64,000 bases of DNA from Orientallactaga sibirica. Lineage: Eukaryota > Chordata > Mammalia > Rodentia > Dipodidae. The DNA lies in NCBI GenBank assembly GCA_036365145.1, contig JAEOAD010000029.1, forward strand, positions 18,296,001 through 18,360,000, given 5' to 3'. Below the pieces are notes generated by a model. It did not search any database and had not been told where the DNA came from. It saw only the letters and a list, made by a program, of their open reading frames with translations. This document shows, piece after piece, positions 24,771-35,336 of the stretch. Numbering within the stretch: position 1 is the first letter of the stretch; each line of letters begins with the position of its first letter. The translations under genes and the position numbers were made by a program.

Positions 24771-27074
24771 AAAAATCACAACATTAAGAGACATGAGGAC
24801 AGTGTACAATCATCTTTGCAGCTTCATTCTCCACTGAGAGTATTAGCAAAATTAGTTGTGGTTTTCCTGGTGAGCTGTTGAGGCAAGGAGTGGATGTTTC
24901 CATGTAAGATAAGTTTTAACATATTCATTGAGTTACTCAGAACCAGATAAGAACAAACATCCTCTCCTAGATTAAAAATTGATAACCTAAGTAATCTGTG
25001 TGGTAAAACAAGTGATTGTTCATCTATTACTGGTGTATCTCCATGCAATGTCCTTCCCAAGGGATCAAGTATATATAGGTGTCCTGTAAAAAACAGGTCA
25101 GAATCATGAGACTTGTTTTAGAAGAGTGGTTATTGTTTTTGATCAATAACAGTTTTGCTATAAAGGAAACACCTATGAGCTGTGATTGGCTTTTAAAGGT
25201 AGAAGTAAAAATCCTGCTGAAACATTGTATGGGGCAGAGGACACCTCCTTATAACAAGGAATTATTATTTCCAAAAGTCAGTAGTGGCAGGAGTAGAAAC
25301 CCTGCCTTATTAACAAAATATAATGGGAAACAACCTTTTCTTTAACATAGACTTTTCAAATTATTTATTATTTTTTTAGTTCCCTGATGATGTTCTAGAA
25401 AAGGGTTATTCCATCATCCTACTTCCTCAAGGAAAAAAAAAAATGTACAATTCTAAAGGGTTCTGAGGAGCCTGATACTCTCTTACTTACAAGCTCTTAG
25501 TTTAGTTTCTCTCTTGTCTGTGGGAAAAAGCATATGAATCTTGGATCAGGCAGAAAATAAAAATAAAAATAAAAAAACATGCACACACATTAATTATTTG
25601 AAGTATAGAGGAGCAGCACTAGCATCATTGTTGATGGTGGTTCATAATTTCTCCCTAGTCCATGACAGAGTGGCCTGAGGATCCTGAGTTGGAGATATCA
25701 TGATTCTTAATAGTGGATTATTACCAATAGACCTGCCTTTTAATAGGAAGGTGAAATTATTGTTATACAGCTGGCCATAAACAAGTCTGTCCTGTGCTTT
25801 ATAGACATCTTTCTCCCCAAGAAGGAGAAACTGAACAGAACCTCTCAGAGGAAACTGAAACTTAGTTTTTTTTTTTTTTTTTTTTCATTTTATTCATTTT
25901 TTTTTTCTGTGACCCACCACCATTACTGGCTTGTTTAAGACTTTTAAAATCTGATTCATTTATCAAATTATCAACATATGGGTAGTTCACACTAATTCAT
26001 GAATGCTTTAGAGCCCAAATTGGTAAGTATCATTCAGCCTTCATCAAGAAAACTGAGGAAAGAAACTAGAAAGAGGATCCTTTAATGCTTGCTAAGATAT
26101 ATTTGTATTGAGCTATAAAGCCTCATGTAACTCACTGAAGAATAACTTGTAAATCACTTACCAATTGCTTTAAATAATGAAGACACTAATTAATATTAGT
26201 GCAACTGACACATAGTAAATATTTTACAAGGTATTTATTTGTTACCTGTCATAATTTTATGTGTTCCGTTACAGGATAAATCATTTCGAAAGGCTAGTGT
26301 TTGTTGTGTGTAGTTAATAAATATTTGCAAAAAAATTTATCTCTTGTAATAGTCCCTGAATAATTTGTGATTTATGCATCACCACATACTTAGGATCTTC
26401 TGTTTACCATACACATTTGAGTTCCTGGAACTTCATTGAAAGCTGTGAGCTCCGAGATGATCTATTGTAGTTTGCAGTGACTGGAAAGAATGAGCAGCCT
26501 CTGGCAGGGTTGGGTTTAGTTGTTTCTATTTTAGTAATTTCACTTGTGTTCACATTTTTTAGAGGTATTGGTTGTGTGATGACTAATGATAGTATTACTA
26601 ATTATCATCCATGATGAAAAATTTACAAAATCAAATACACATCAATTTTTATAATCATTTTGAAAACTGATGTTTATTTCCAAAAAAGTCCTGGTTTCAA
26701 AATAAAACTTTATTTAGAGGTGTCATGTCTTCATTATAAAATTGAACTGTTTCTGGGTTTAGTCCACAAATTTACAAAATTTATGTAGAAACAAAAGTAG
26801 AAATACTCCTTATGTTCCCTTCTGCATGTGATTATGTTGGCTTGCAAATGAGTTACCTCATTGTCATAGCATTCCTTTGTAAACCCAAGCTGACTTAATG
26901 TCTCACTACTCTGCCACTGGGAAGAACTATGTGAAGTGATAACAAGGTTTCTTGTCAATATGTGTGGTTTGATTAGAATAATAATTAAAATTTCCTATAG
27001 AACTTTTGAACAAAATGAGCAAATACTACCAAGATAAAGGTGTATAACACTTTGAAGGGCACAGAGCTTCTAAT
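24771..27074. other. unique AT-rich sequence
   Basis: No gene or intact repeat recognised. Poly(T) tracts occur near 25866-25885 and 25899-25907. Confidence 0.35.
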
Positions 27075-27088
27075 TTCATAGCATTTTA

Positions 27089-27343
27089 TTATTTTATTTA
27101 TTTTCGGAGAGAGACACAGAGAGAGAGAGAGCGAGAGGGAGGGAGACAGATAGAGGTGGGCGCGCCAGCAGCCTTTCAGCTGCTGTGCACAAAATCCAGA
27201 TGCATGTGCCCCCTTGTGGTCAAGTGCAGCATTGCGCCCTTGCGTCACTTTGCATCTGGCTAAACGTGGGACCTGGAGATTGGAACCGGAGTTCTTAGGC
27301 TTAGCAGGCAGGCACCTTAACCGCTGAGCCATCTCTCCAGCCC
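27089..27343 (-). repeat. B2-type SINE, long subfamily, exact TSD
   Basis: Long-subfamily body (CCCCCTTGTGGTCAAGTGCAG, TTGCGCCCTTGCGTCACTTTG) ending GAGCCATCTCTCCAGCCC. The 14-bp TSD TTCATAGCATTTTA at 27075-27088 and 27344-27357 is perfect, so this is a fairly recent retrotransposition. Confidence 0.95.
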
Positions 27344-27419
27344 TTCATAGCATTTTAAACAAATACATATTCTTATACAAATGTATGGATGACTCCTATC
27401 TTTAGTTTTACTTTCCAAC

Positions 27420-27885
27420 TGTGGTCAACAGAACTTTGAATATGGGCAAATGTTGATTCATAACTGAGAGTGCTTTGGAACTGTTGTGTGATGGAGGCCT
27501 CTGAGAGAAATAACTGTTGCTACCTTTATCAGAAGCAGCTGTGACCACTCAGAAGAAACTCACAAGATTGGGTCTGCTGACATTCACCCATAGAAGGACT
27601 AGAGCTGAAAAGTTCATCAGACTGCAACCGGAATGAGGTCTCAGCAGTCCTTTGTGCCACCTGTATGCAATGATGCATGAGGGTCTCATGGCCTAAGAGG
27701 GAGATGCATAGAGGGAGGAAAGTCAAGGGATAGAGACCTCCAGCGATGCAGCTATGGGGAAGACATCATCCATATGGGATGAGGTCATATAGGATGGGTG
27801 CTATGGCTCCCTTGGCAGCTCCACACTGTTGGTCAATGATCTGTAAGTAAGCCAAATAAACACATTGGTTTGCCACGATGAACTT
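27420..27885 (+). repeat. LTR-like mid-repetitive remnant (tentative)
   Basis: GC-richer than flanks, ending in AGTAAGCCAAATAAACACATTGG, which resembles the poly(A)-signal region of rodent MaLR LTRs. No TSD found. Confidence 0.35.
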
Positions 27886-28189
27886 TTTTTTGGATTCAAC
27901 CTTTATTCTATCACGGTGCCCTGTCTGCAGGAGAAAGCACATATCTGCTTCTCTGGAGAAAAGAATTCATGCTACAGGAGGAAACTTGCAAATTATCAAC
28001 AGAATGATGTTCTGTAATTTTGGCATTTGGGGGGTTGTGATCTATATTAGGAACTATCTAATTACATATAATCAATTATATATATATATATATATATTAA
28101 AGGCATCATAATTCCCATAAAATGCATACATTTAAACATCTTTCTTTTTATTGTCTCTTCTAGTTTGCATTTTTGTGTGTATATGCAGG

Positions 28190-28405
28190 AGCATATTTAC
28201 ACTGCAGCCAGTGAGGAAGCAGACTGGAAACAGGAAGGGGAACGGCTATAAAAACCTTAGGGCCTGCCCTCTGTGACCCACTTCCTCCAGGAAGGCTCCT
28301 CCTCCTATAGTTTCCACAACTTTCCCAAACTGCCACCATTGGGGACCAATTTATTCAAAGAGAATTGTCTATGGGGGACATTTCACATTCAAGCATCAAC
28401 ATTTT
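28190..28405 (-). repeat. MaLR-like rodent repeat, minus strand
   Basis: The minus strand reads a start like AATGTCCCCCATAGAC..., GGTCCCCAATGGTGGCAGTTT, GGAGGAGCCTTCCTGGAGGAAGTG, matching a widespread rodent repeat whose 5' end resembles MaLR LTRs. The family name is uncertain. Confidence 0.6.
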
Positions 28406-28462
28406 GACTGTTTCAAAATAGATTCATGGGCCATCTAATGGCACCAAATTAAAAGTACTGAT

Positions 28463-29660
28463 TGTTAGAAAATGACAGAAGCAAGTAGGAATATCCACAG
28501 AGGAAATTAGACTTTATTGGAGGAGAGTCTAGTCATAGAGGAGGAGAGTCTAGTCCTAGGACCACTTCACATCTCAGTAGAGGAGACTCTGGAAATGCAA
28601 GGTGTCTGTCCAGCATAGGGCCAAGGAGGTTTTGTGTTCAAGCAGAAAGGAGGAGGATGAGGAATTAGCAAGTGTGAAGGAAGTAAACTTCTTTGAACTC
28701 CTTTCTTCCAAGATCCACCAGCCAGGTAGCAAACTCCCTTGGGGTTTTCAAAGTAGCAGAGGGGGTTGTCCCTTGGCAGACTTCTTGGCATTTGCCAGTA
28801 GAACATTGAATTCTGACATGATAACTCCTTCACTCATAACAATATCAACAGTGTTCAAAAGTCCAAAGTCACTTCTGAGAGTCAAAGCAACCTCTTAACT
28901 GTGACCACATATAAAATAATAAGAAGAAAAGTTACCTACTTCAAACATATAATGGTGCAGAGTAAGCATCCCCACTCAAAAGGAGGGAGGTGGAGCAAAA
29001 CAGGGAAAGATTTGTCCAGTAACAGACCAAACGCCAGAAGGACTATTAACAAATCCTTCATATGGAACTATATCTTGTAGCTGGTATTTATAATGGAATA
29101 ATTCAGCTTCACAAGGCTTGAGTAGCCCCACCTCTCCAACTCTGCAACCAATAGCACTCATAGACTCGTTCTTAGCCTGCTCTATTCAGAGCCTACACAT
29201 TTTCTTGGTGCATGTCCTGCGGCCCTAGAGTCTCCAATACACTGTGGTCTCCATTGCAATTTAGGCTTCGCTTTCATGCAATATCCACTTAGAGACTTCC
29301 TGCAAAAAATAAAACTCTGTCACACACAGTCCAACCTCAGCAGAACTCTGAAACTGGAGACAAGATGACCCCATCAATATTGTATTTTTCATGGCTGTCA
29401 AACCTCAGAGATGATGTTGTCAGCTTTGGATGGAGGCTGACACATTTAGACCTCAGTTGCAGTCTCTGTGTGATTACAAAGGCAAACAGGCTGTTGCTTT
29501 CTGAAAGCAGGGTACTCCTTCTGCATTCTCCCTTCAGACCTTCTTTGAAAAGAATTTGGATTTTAATACCTGAAGCTTTCAGTGGGTGAGTCTTGCACTC
29601 AGGGGATGTTTCTCATTGTCCAAGAATAGAGAAAATGGTTTCTCTTTAATAGTGCTAAGC
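28463..29660 (-). repeat. probable rodent LTR remnant(s), unclassified
   Basis: The minus strand has CTCCAATAAAGTCTAATTTCC near 28500-28525, then an end TTCTAACA at 28463, an R-U5-like order. A 21-bp motif (GGAGGAGAGTCTAGTC) is tandemly duplicated at 28519 and 28540. Sequence at 29200-29300 resembles other rodent mid-repetitive DNA. The far boundary is unclear. The 98- and 88-codon frames are on opposite strands of the same DNA and unconvincing. Confidence 0.35.
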
Positions 29661-29661
29661 T

Positions 29662-29985
29662 CATCCAGGGTAGGAGACAGACCTGAGGATACTCAACACC
29701 TACCAAAGTACAGACCCAGAGGCTCCTAAGAGCACATCACTGAAGTAGATTTAAAACTCATCCACTACGGTTCAGGGAATTCTGTAGAATAGGGGGCAGA
29801 AAGATTGTAAGAGCCACAGGTTGAGACTACATGCCCAGAGGCATCCCCCTCATATGACTGACTAGTGTTCTCACAACACATAAACTACAACCCATGGGGA
29901 ATATACAACCCCATTGAGGAGCATGAATTTACAAAGTGATGATGTGTACAAAACATTAACAATAAAATTAAAAAGAAATTTATTA
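29662..29985 (+). mobile_element. LINE-1 3'UTR end, plus strand
   Basis: GGTAGGAGACAGACCTGAGG through GGGGGCAGAAAGATTGTAAG and AACCCATGGGGAATATACAA to AATAAAATTAAAAAG; nearly colinear with 58993-59368. Confidence 0.8.
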
Positions 29986-30026
29986 GGGAGTGACAATTCT
30001 ATTATTTAACAATCTCAAGGGTTTGG

Positions 30027-30027
<1 letters not shown>

Positions 30028-30075
<48 letters not shown>
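30028..30075. repeat. (TA)n microsatellite
   Basis: More than twenty uninterrupted AT dinucleotides. Confidence 0.9.
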
Positions 30076-30080
<5 letters not shown>

Positions 30081-30088
30081 GATGAAAA

Positions 30089-30310
30089 GAATTTTACTTG
30101 TGGTTGAGGCACTTGCCTGAACAGTCTAAGTACCCAGGTTCAATTCCCCAGTACCCATGTAAGCCAGTTGCACAAGGCAGTGGATGCAGCTGGAGTTTGT
30201 TTGCAGTGGCTGGAGGTTCTGGCATACCCATTTTCTCTCTCTCTCTGCCTCTTTCTCTCCCTGCCCCCCTCTCACTCAAATAATAAATAAATAAGATATT
30301 TTTAAAAAAA
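30089..30310 (+). repeat. B2-type SINE, 5' truncated
   Basis: GGTTGAGGCACTTGCCTGAAC, CCAGGTTCAATTCCCCAGTA, TTTGCAGTGGCTGGAGG, CT tract and AATAAATAAATAAG tail. Confidence 0.9.
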
Positions 30311-30998
30311 TTTAAAAACAGTGTTAGGCTCTTTAACAATTACATATGATTTTTTAACAATAGCATGCTCATTGTGTGTAATTTAAAATTTGCTCCTTTC
30401 CTTGCCAAATAGCTATTTTTTCATATCTGTTTGCATTACTTGTTGCTTTCTTCATCACTGCAGATCCAAACAAAAACAGTCTAACTTAACCATACACAGT
30501 TTGAAGCTATTCAGCCTTGAAACAAACTTTTCCATGACATTGCTCAGGCTCTCAGGACCAGGCAGAATGAAGTCCTTTTCTTCGACACAGTATCACATGA
30601 ACTGCCTCTAATCCAAGAGCCTAATAGAGTCCTTGTTTCCCTCAGAAACCTTATGAGCTGGTCCAACACTTTCTGTGTTTCTCTTGGTATTCTGGTCTTC
30701 CAGAGTTACACGAGAATGACCTAGTAAGCTCTGCTTTAAGCACCATAGAGCTTTTGTAGTCCAAAGTTCCAAATTCTTCCACAGTCCTCCTGCACACCAG
30801 TTCCAAAGGACTAGGAACTCCACGGTCAGGCAATGTAGCAATGGCCCTGCTCCCCAACTCTTTTAGCCACTTTATCATTGCTCATTCCTGACAGGAAACA
30901 CCTTAAGGGAGAAATGAGCTTACTTGGCTTAACATTTCATGGGAAAGTTTCATGGAGAAGAAGGTATGGCAGCAGGAGCATCAAGCAGACATGGTAAC

Positions 30999-31000
<2 letters not shown>
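30311..31000. other. unique sequence, moderately GC-rich at 30500-30900
   Basis: Two overlapping minus frames (30608-30841, 30651-30878) occur here, without splice signals or family resemblance that I can see. Possibly an unrecognised LTR or pseudogene fragment. Confidence 0.3.

Positions 31001-31049
<49 letters not shown>
31001..31049. repeat. (TG)n microsatellite
   Basis: About 24 uninterrupted TG units, ending 14 bp before a SINE head. Confidence 0.95.
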
Positions 31050-31052
<3 letters not shown>

Positions 31053-31062
31053 ATCTGTCAAT

Positions 31063-31300
31063 GGGGCTGTAGAGATGGTTTAGAGGTTAAGTGCTTGCCT
31101 ATGAAGCCTAAGGACCCTGGTTTCGATTTCCCAGTACCCACATAAACCAGATGCACAAAGTGGCTCATGCATCTGAAGTTCATTTGCAGTGGTTGGAGGC
31201 CATGGTGCACCCATTCTCTCTCTCTCTCTCTCTCTCTCTCTGCCCCTTTCTCTCTGTCACTCTCAAATAAAAATGAAAAAATAATAATATATATAATAAT
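31063..31300 (+). repeat. B2-type SINE
   Basis: GGGGCTGTAGAGATGGTTTAG head, AAGCCTAAGGACCCTGG, AAACCAGATGCACAAAGTGG, (TC)n and an ATAATAATATATAATAATTAAG tail. Confidence 0.9.
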
Positions 31301-31496
31301 TAAGTGTTATTTAGCATAAACCCTGGTCTTGACACCACTTAGGAATAGGTGGTTATGATGTTAAGTAAAATAATTTTGGAATAAAAAGACAAATGCCACA
31401 TATTCTCAATCACCTGTGAAAACTAAAATTGAATAGAAGAATGGAGTGCAGTGGTCATAGCCAGAGTTTGGTAAGAGCAAGGGTGAAGAGAGATAG

Positions 31497-31880
31497 TGTG
31501 GTAGTTTGAATATATGTCCCCCAATATATTCAGTGTTTTATTAGTTTATAGTTTGCATCTGCAATCACCTTGCTAGAGGTAATGCCACTGGAGGCAGGTC
31601 TTAAGGTGTGGTGATAGTTTGAGATTCCATTGTAAAGATATACAAAGTGTGCCTAGGGGGAGTTCCTGAAGTGTGCTGTGGCTTTTGACTGTAGCTTTGT
31701 TCTGTGTGCGGTTTGTCTGGGGGCTTTGCTCTCTGGACTGGTCCTGTGAGAGCAGGCCACTTAACCTGCCATTTTTGGAATTTCCCCTGGATCTGTAAGC
31801 TTCAATAAATAATATCCCTTCTTCCATAACTGTGCCTGGTCTGGAAGTTCATCTCAGGGAACCTGAAGCTGTCTGCTGCA
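31497..31880 (+). repeat. 5' LTR of the MaLR element
   Basis: TGTGGTAGTTTG start, CTGCTGCA end, 384 bp. Same family as the LTRs at 23573, 33112 and 37661. Confidence 0.92.
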
Positions 31881-33111
31881 GTAAAGTGGTACTGAGGAGT
31901 GTGGGGTGAGATGAACCTGACCGTGTGGATGTTCGTCTTTTGAAACCGATGTTTTGGAGGAATGGGCATGGACTAGGTGCTTGCAACTGAAGATGCCTTC
32001 TGGAGTGGAAAGCCAAGTTTTATGGACTATTCTGATGAGAGTTTGAGAATGCTAAGTGCAGATAGTATTGAACTTCGAGGCTTGGCTTATGAGCTTTCTA
32101 AGGGGAAGGAAAGAGTGCAGAGGACTTTGTTGGAACTGGGCTACTGGGATAAGGGATGGCTATGTTCCGCTATCTAGGCCCAGAAAGTTTGATCAAGGTT
32201 AGACTTGCAATGGACTGATGTGCTTGGCTAAAGATATAGGACTGGGGACTTAAGGTTTTAAGTTGGAAAACCTCAAGCAAGTTAAAATTAGAGGCACTGA
32301 GACTGGTTTTAAGTTACTGGAGCTGCTATTGTCAACACATTAGCAATCTTAAAGAAGGTGGAAGGAAGGTGGCCTGAAGGCTTTACATTAAAACAATGGA
32401 GAGGATGCCTGAGGAAAGAATGTTAGAAATGCAAACTCTTGGAAAGAGTTGAGTGGAGAAGGAACCTGTTTTTCAAGGCTATGATTTATTTTGTCCCTGG
32501 ATTAAGAATATGGCTGTGTCCTGCATACCTGGTATTAGTTTTGGAAGCATGAAAAATGCATGGAGTGGTCATGAATTGCACCTGGTTCCAGGAGCCGCTG
32601 CTGAGATGTGGCATGAGGCAGGGCATGAAGACCCTCAGGAATAGGCTGGAAGAGCCTTTGGAAGATGGACCGTGGTTTGCATGGAGACCTGAAGATGTTT
32701 TGGATATACCAGGAGTATGCAAGGACTACCATGGAATGCAGTGTTGGCATGGGATAAAAGTTTTCCCTGGTCTACTCTGCCCAGCTGGAGGGGTGTAATT
32801 GGAAAACCTGAAGACTGTCAGTCTCTGGTTATATTGAACTTGAACTGCAGAAGTTTGATGACTGTTGATGATGGTTGAGTTTGCATTGTTCTAGTCTCTC
32901 CTTGCTATGCCTTATACCAGTTAAAATGTTTACTCTGTGCCTTTACATGTGGAAAGTATTCAACTTGTTTGTTTTTACAGGACTCACTATCTTAAGTTGG
33001 TCAAGACTGTGAGAACCTTTGAAATTGGACTGCGTACAATTTACAATGTGTGATAATTATAAATCTATTGGGGACCAAGAACTAAATCTATTGGGGGTCA
33101 GGGGTGGAATG
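31881..33111 (+). mobile_element. MaLR internal region, noncoding
   Basis: The overlapping frames at 32453-32798 on both strands are fragments without retroviral motifs. The polypurine tract is at its 3' edge (33094-33111). Confidence 0.8.
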
Positions 33112-33493
33112 TGGGAGTTTGAATATATGTCCCCCAATATATTCAGTGTTTTATTAGTTTATAGTTTGCATCTGCAATCACCTTGCTAGAGGCAATGTCA
33201 CTGGGGGCCAGTCTTAAGGTGTGGTGATGCTTTGAGATTTCATTGTAAAGATATACAAAGTGTGCCTAGGGAGAGTTCCTGAAGTGTGCTGTGGCTTTTG
33301 ACTGTAGCTTTGCTCTGTGTGCAATGTGGCTGGGGGCTTTGCTCTCTTGACTGGTCCTGTGAGAGCAGGCCACTTCTCCTGCCATTATTGGAACTTCCCC
33401 TGGATCTGTAAGCTTCAATAAATAATATCCCTTCCTCCATAACTGTGCCTGGTCTGGAAGTTCATCCCAGCGAACCTGAAGCTCTCTGCTACA
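33112..33493 (+). repeat. 3' LTR of the MaLR element
   Basis: Starts TGGGAGTTTGAATATATG (2-base deletion relative to the 5' LTR) and ends CTGCTACA; 382 bp. Confidence 0.92.
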
Positions 33494-33789
33494 GATAGAA
33501 AGCAGTTCAATAATGCACACAAAGACAGGGGAGCTGAATCTAGCTCTTGCTTTTTGTTGGTGAAAATCCATTGTACATAGTACTGGGATTTCTGGGAATA
33601 CTTGAATTTAAGTATGTACTATACATGAAGCATATTTTTCTGCCATACTCCTTATTTTCTCTAATCTCACATATTCTCCCTTTAGTCTGTTTGTTTCCAT
33701 AGACAGTTTTGTTTTTGTTTTCATGTTGTATATACAGGTATACCATGATACATTATATATATACATGTGATTTTATATATGTATATTAA

Positions 33790-33934
33790 ATCTAGGAAGA
33801 AGTAAAAGAAAACATGTAATATTTGAATATTCGTCTTTCTGATACTGAATTAATTTATTAACATAATCACCAGTCACATCCATTTTCCTGCAAGTGTAAG
33901 TTTGTTCTATTTCTAGCTGAGAAAAGTTCCATTT

Positions 33935-33979
<45 letters not shown>

Positions 33980-34345
33980 ATGCATGTGTGTATTCACAAT
34001 TTTATTTACCCATTCTTCAGTTGATGGAAACCTAAGTTGTTTCTATAACTTAGTTATTGTGAAGAGTGCTGCAATCAATATTGATGTTCAAGTGATATTT
34101 TGACTTGAAGTTCTTTAGAAAAATACCCAGGTATGCTATAGTTGGACCATATGGTAGAAAATATTTTCAGTGTCTTTTAAGGAAACACCATACTGGTTTC
34201 TACACTAGCTGGACTAGTTTACATTTTAGCAGTAGTACGTTTGTGTTCTCCCTTTTTGCATCACCATCAGAATTTATTAGTTTGCTTAATCATTGCTTTT
34301 CTGACTATGGTGAGATAGAATCTCAATGTAGTTTGTAATTTTTTT
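33790..34345 (-). mobile_element. old LINE-1 3' region, minus strand
   Basis: Reversed LINE-1 order: TTCGTCTTTCTGATACTG, CATTCTTCAGTTGATGGAAACC, GTGAAGAGTGCTGCAATCAA, GGACCATATGGTAG, CTAGTTTACATTTTAG and GTGAGATAGAATCTCAATG. A (TG)n microsatellite has expanded inside it. Confidence 0.85.
33939..33977. repeat. (TG)n microsatellite inside LINE-1
   Basis: About 19 TG units, followed by TACATGCATGTGTG. Confidence 0.9.
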
Positions 34346-34652
34346 GTGTATATGTGTGTGTGCTGTGTATGCATGTGTGTACGTGGAGGCCAGAGATTGA
34401 CACTGGATACCTTCATCAAACAATCTCTATCTTGTTTACTGAAACTGGGTTTTTCAAATGAGACCAGATCTAGCTTATTCATCTAGACGAGTTAGGCATT
34501 TTGCCAGAAGATTCCTTATCACTAAATTGGCATGCTATGCTTATAGATGGCAGCCACACCCACCTGGAATTTTAATGGGTTCTGGAGAACTGAATTCAAG
34601 TCTATATGCTTGCATGGCGAGTGCTTTATTTACTAAATCATCTCCTCAGAAC
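34346..34652 (-). repeat. B4 SINE, diverged
   Basis: GTGGAGGCCAGAGATTGACAC, ACTGAAACTGGGTTTTTC (B1 part) and CTAAATCATCTCCTCAG (ID head) in reverse orientation. Confidence 0.65.
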
Positions 34653-35114
34653 TCAATATAGTTTTATTGTGCAGTTCTCTATTGACTAGCTCTGGTTTTA
34701 CATAACACAGTAGGGTAAGTACTGATTAGAGTAATATTCTATACTTCCCCATACTAAGAAAAGACATGTATAAATTTCCCTACACACAAAATAACTGATA
34801 TTTGAAGAGCCAGTAGATTTTATTATTCTGACTTGATTTTATATATATAGTATATACATATAAATTATCTTAATTTACCCCTTAAGAGGGGCATTCATTA
34901 TGCATCAATAAAGAAAGAAGTTGTCAGAGAAAACTTAAATTTGCTTTTCAAAAACACATGACATATAAAACAAATTGCATTTATTCAATCATTCCTGCAT
35001 TCATTCAATAATATATGATATGATGGTAGCATAACAGAAAACAAGATAGTCTTTACCACTACAGAAAATAAGATTTAGCTATGGACAATATACTAATCAA
35101 ATACACTTCTCATT
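34653..35114. other. unique AT-rich sequence
   Basis: Nothing recognisable. Confidence 0.35.
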
Positions 35115-35336
35115 TTTTTAAATAAATTTTTATTTATTCATTTATTAGAGACAGAGAGAGGGAAAGAGAGAGAGGAAGGATGAGAATGGGTGCACCAGGG
35201 CCCCTAGCCACTGCAAAGGAACTCCAGAAATGTGGTTCCCCCTTATGCATCTGGATTCCCTGGGACCTGGACAATAGAACCAGGGTCCTTAGGCTTCACA
35301 GGCAAACACCTTAACTGCTAAGCCATCTCTCCAGCT
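35115..35336 (-). repeat. B2-type SINE
   Basis: TTTTTATTTATTCATTTATTAG tail, AGAGAGAGGAAGGATGAG, CCACTGCAAAGGAACTCCAG and CTAAGCCATCTCTCCAGC. Confidence 0.92.

Larger units (their letters stand above)
31497..33493 (+). mobile_element. structurally complete MaLR-type LTR retrotransposon (LTR-internal-LTR)
   Basis: Two direct LTRs flank about 1.23 kb of internal sequence, and the whole is bracketed by the exact 5-bp TSD GATAG (31492-31496 and 33494-33498). The internal part starts GTAAAGTGGTACTGAGGAGTG, like the start of other MaLR internal regions, and ends with the purine-rich GGGGGTCAGGGGTGGAATG directly before the 3' LTR (a polypurine tract). It holds no gag, pol or env homology and only frames under about 80 codons, as is normal for MaLR elements, which depend on ERVL proteins supplied by other elements. 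My hand alignment gives about 25 substitutions in 382 bp between the LTRs (around 6%), so the insertion is not recent. Confidence 0.92.

Noticed and set aside
26985..27332. 115-codon minus-strand frame
   Set aside because: It reads through a SINE head, body and CT tract; similar peptides occur wherever the same SINE occurs.
27420..27885. Complete LTR
   Set aside because: Ending resembles a MaLR poly(A) region, but no matching start, TG/CA termini or TSD were found, so only a tentative remnant is listed.
31001..31300. CRISPR-like or phage-like repeat array
   Set aside because: The repeats are a (TG)n microsatellite and a SINE; there are no spacers and the DNA is mammalian.
31977..32798. Frames in the internal part of the MaLR element as gag/pol remnants
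   Set aside because: They are short, lie on both strands and show no retroviral motifs; MaLR internal regions are noncoding.
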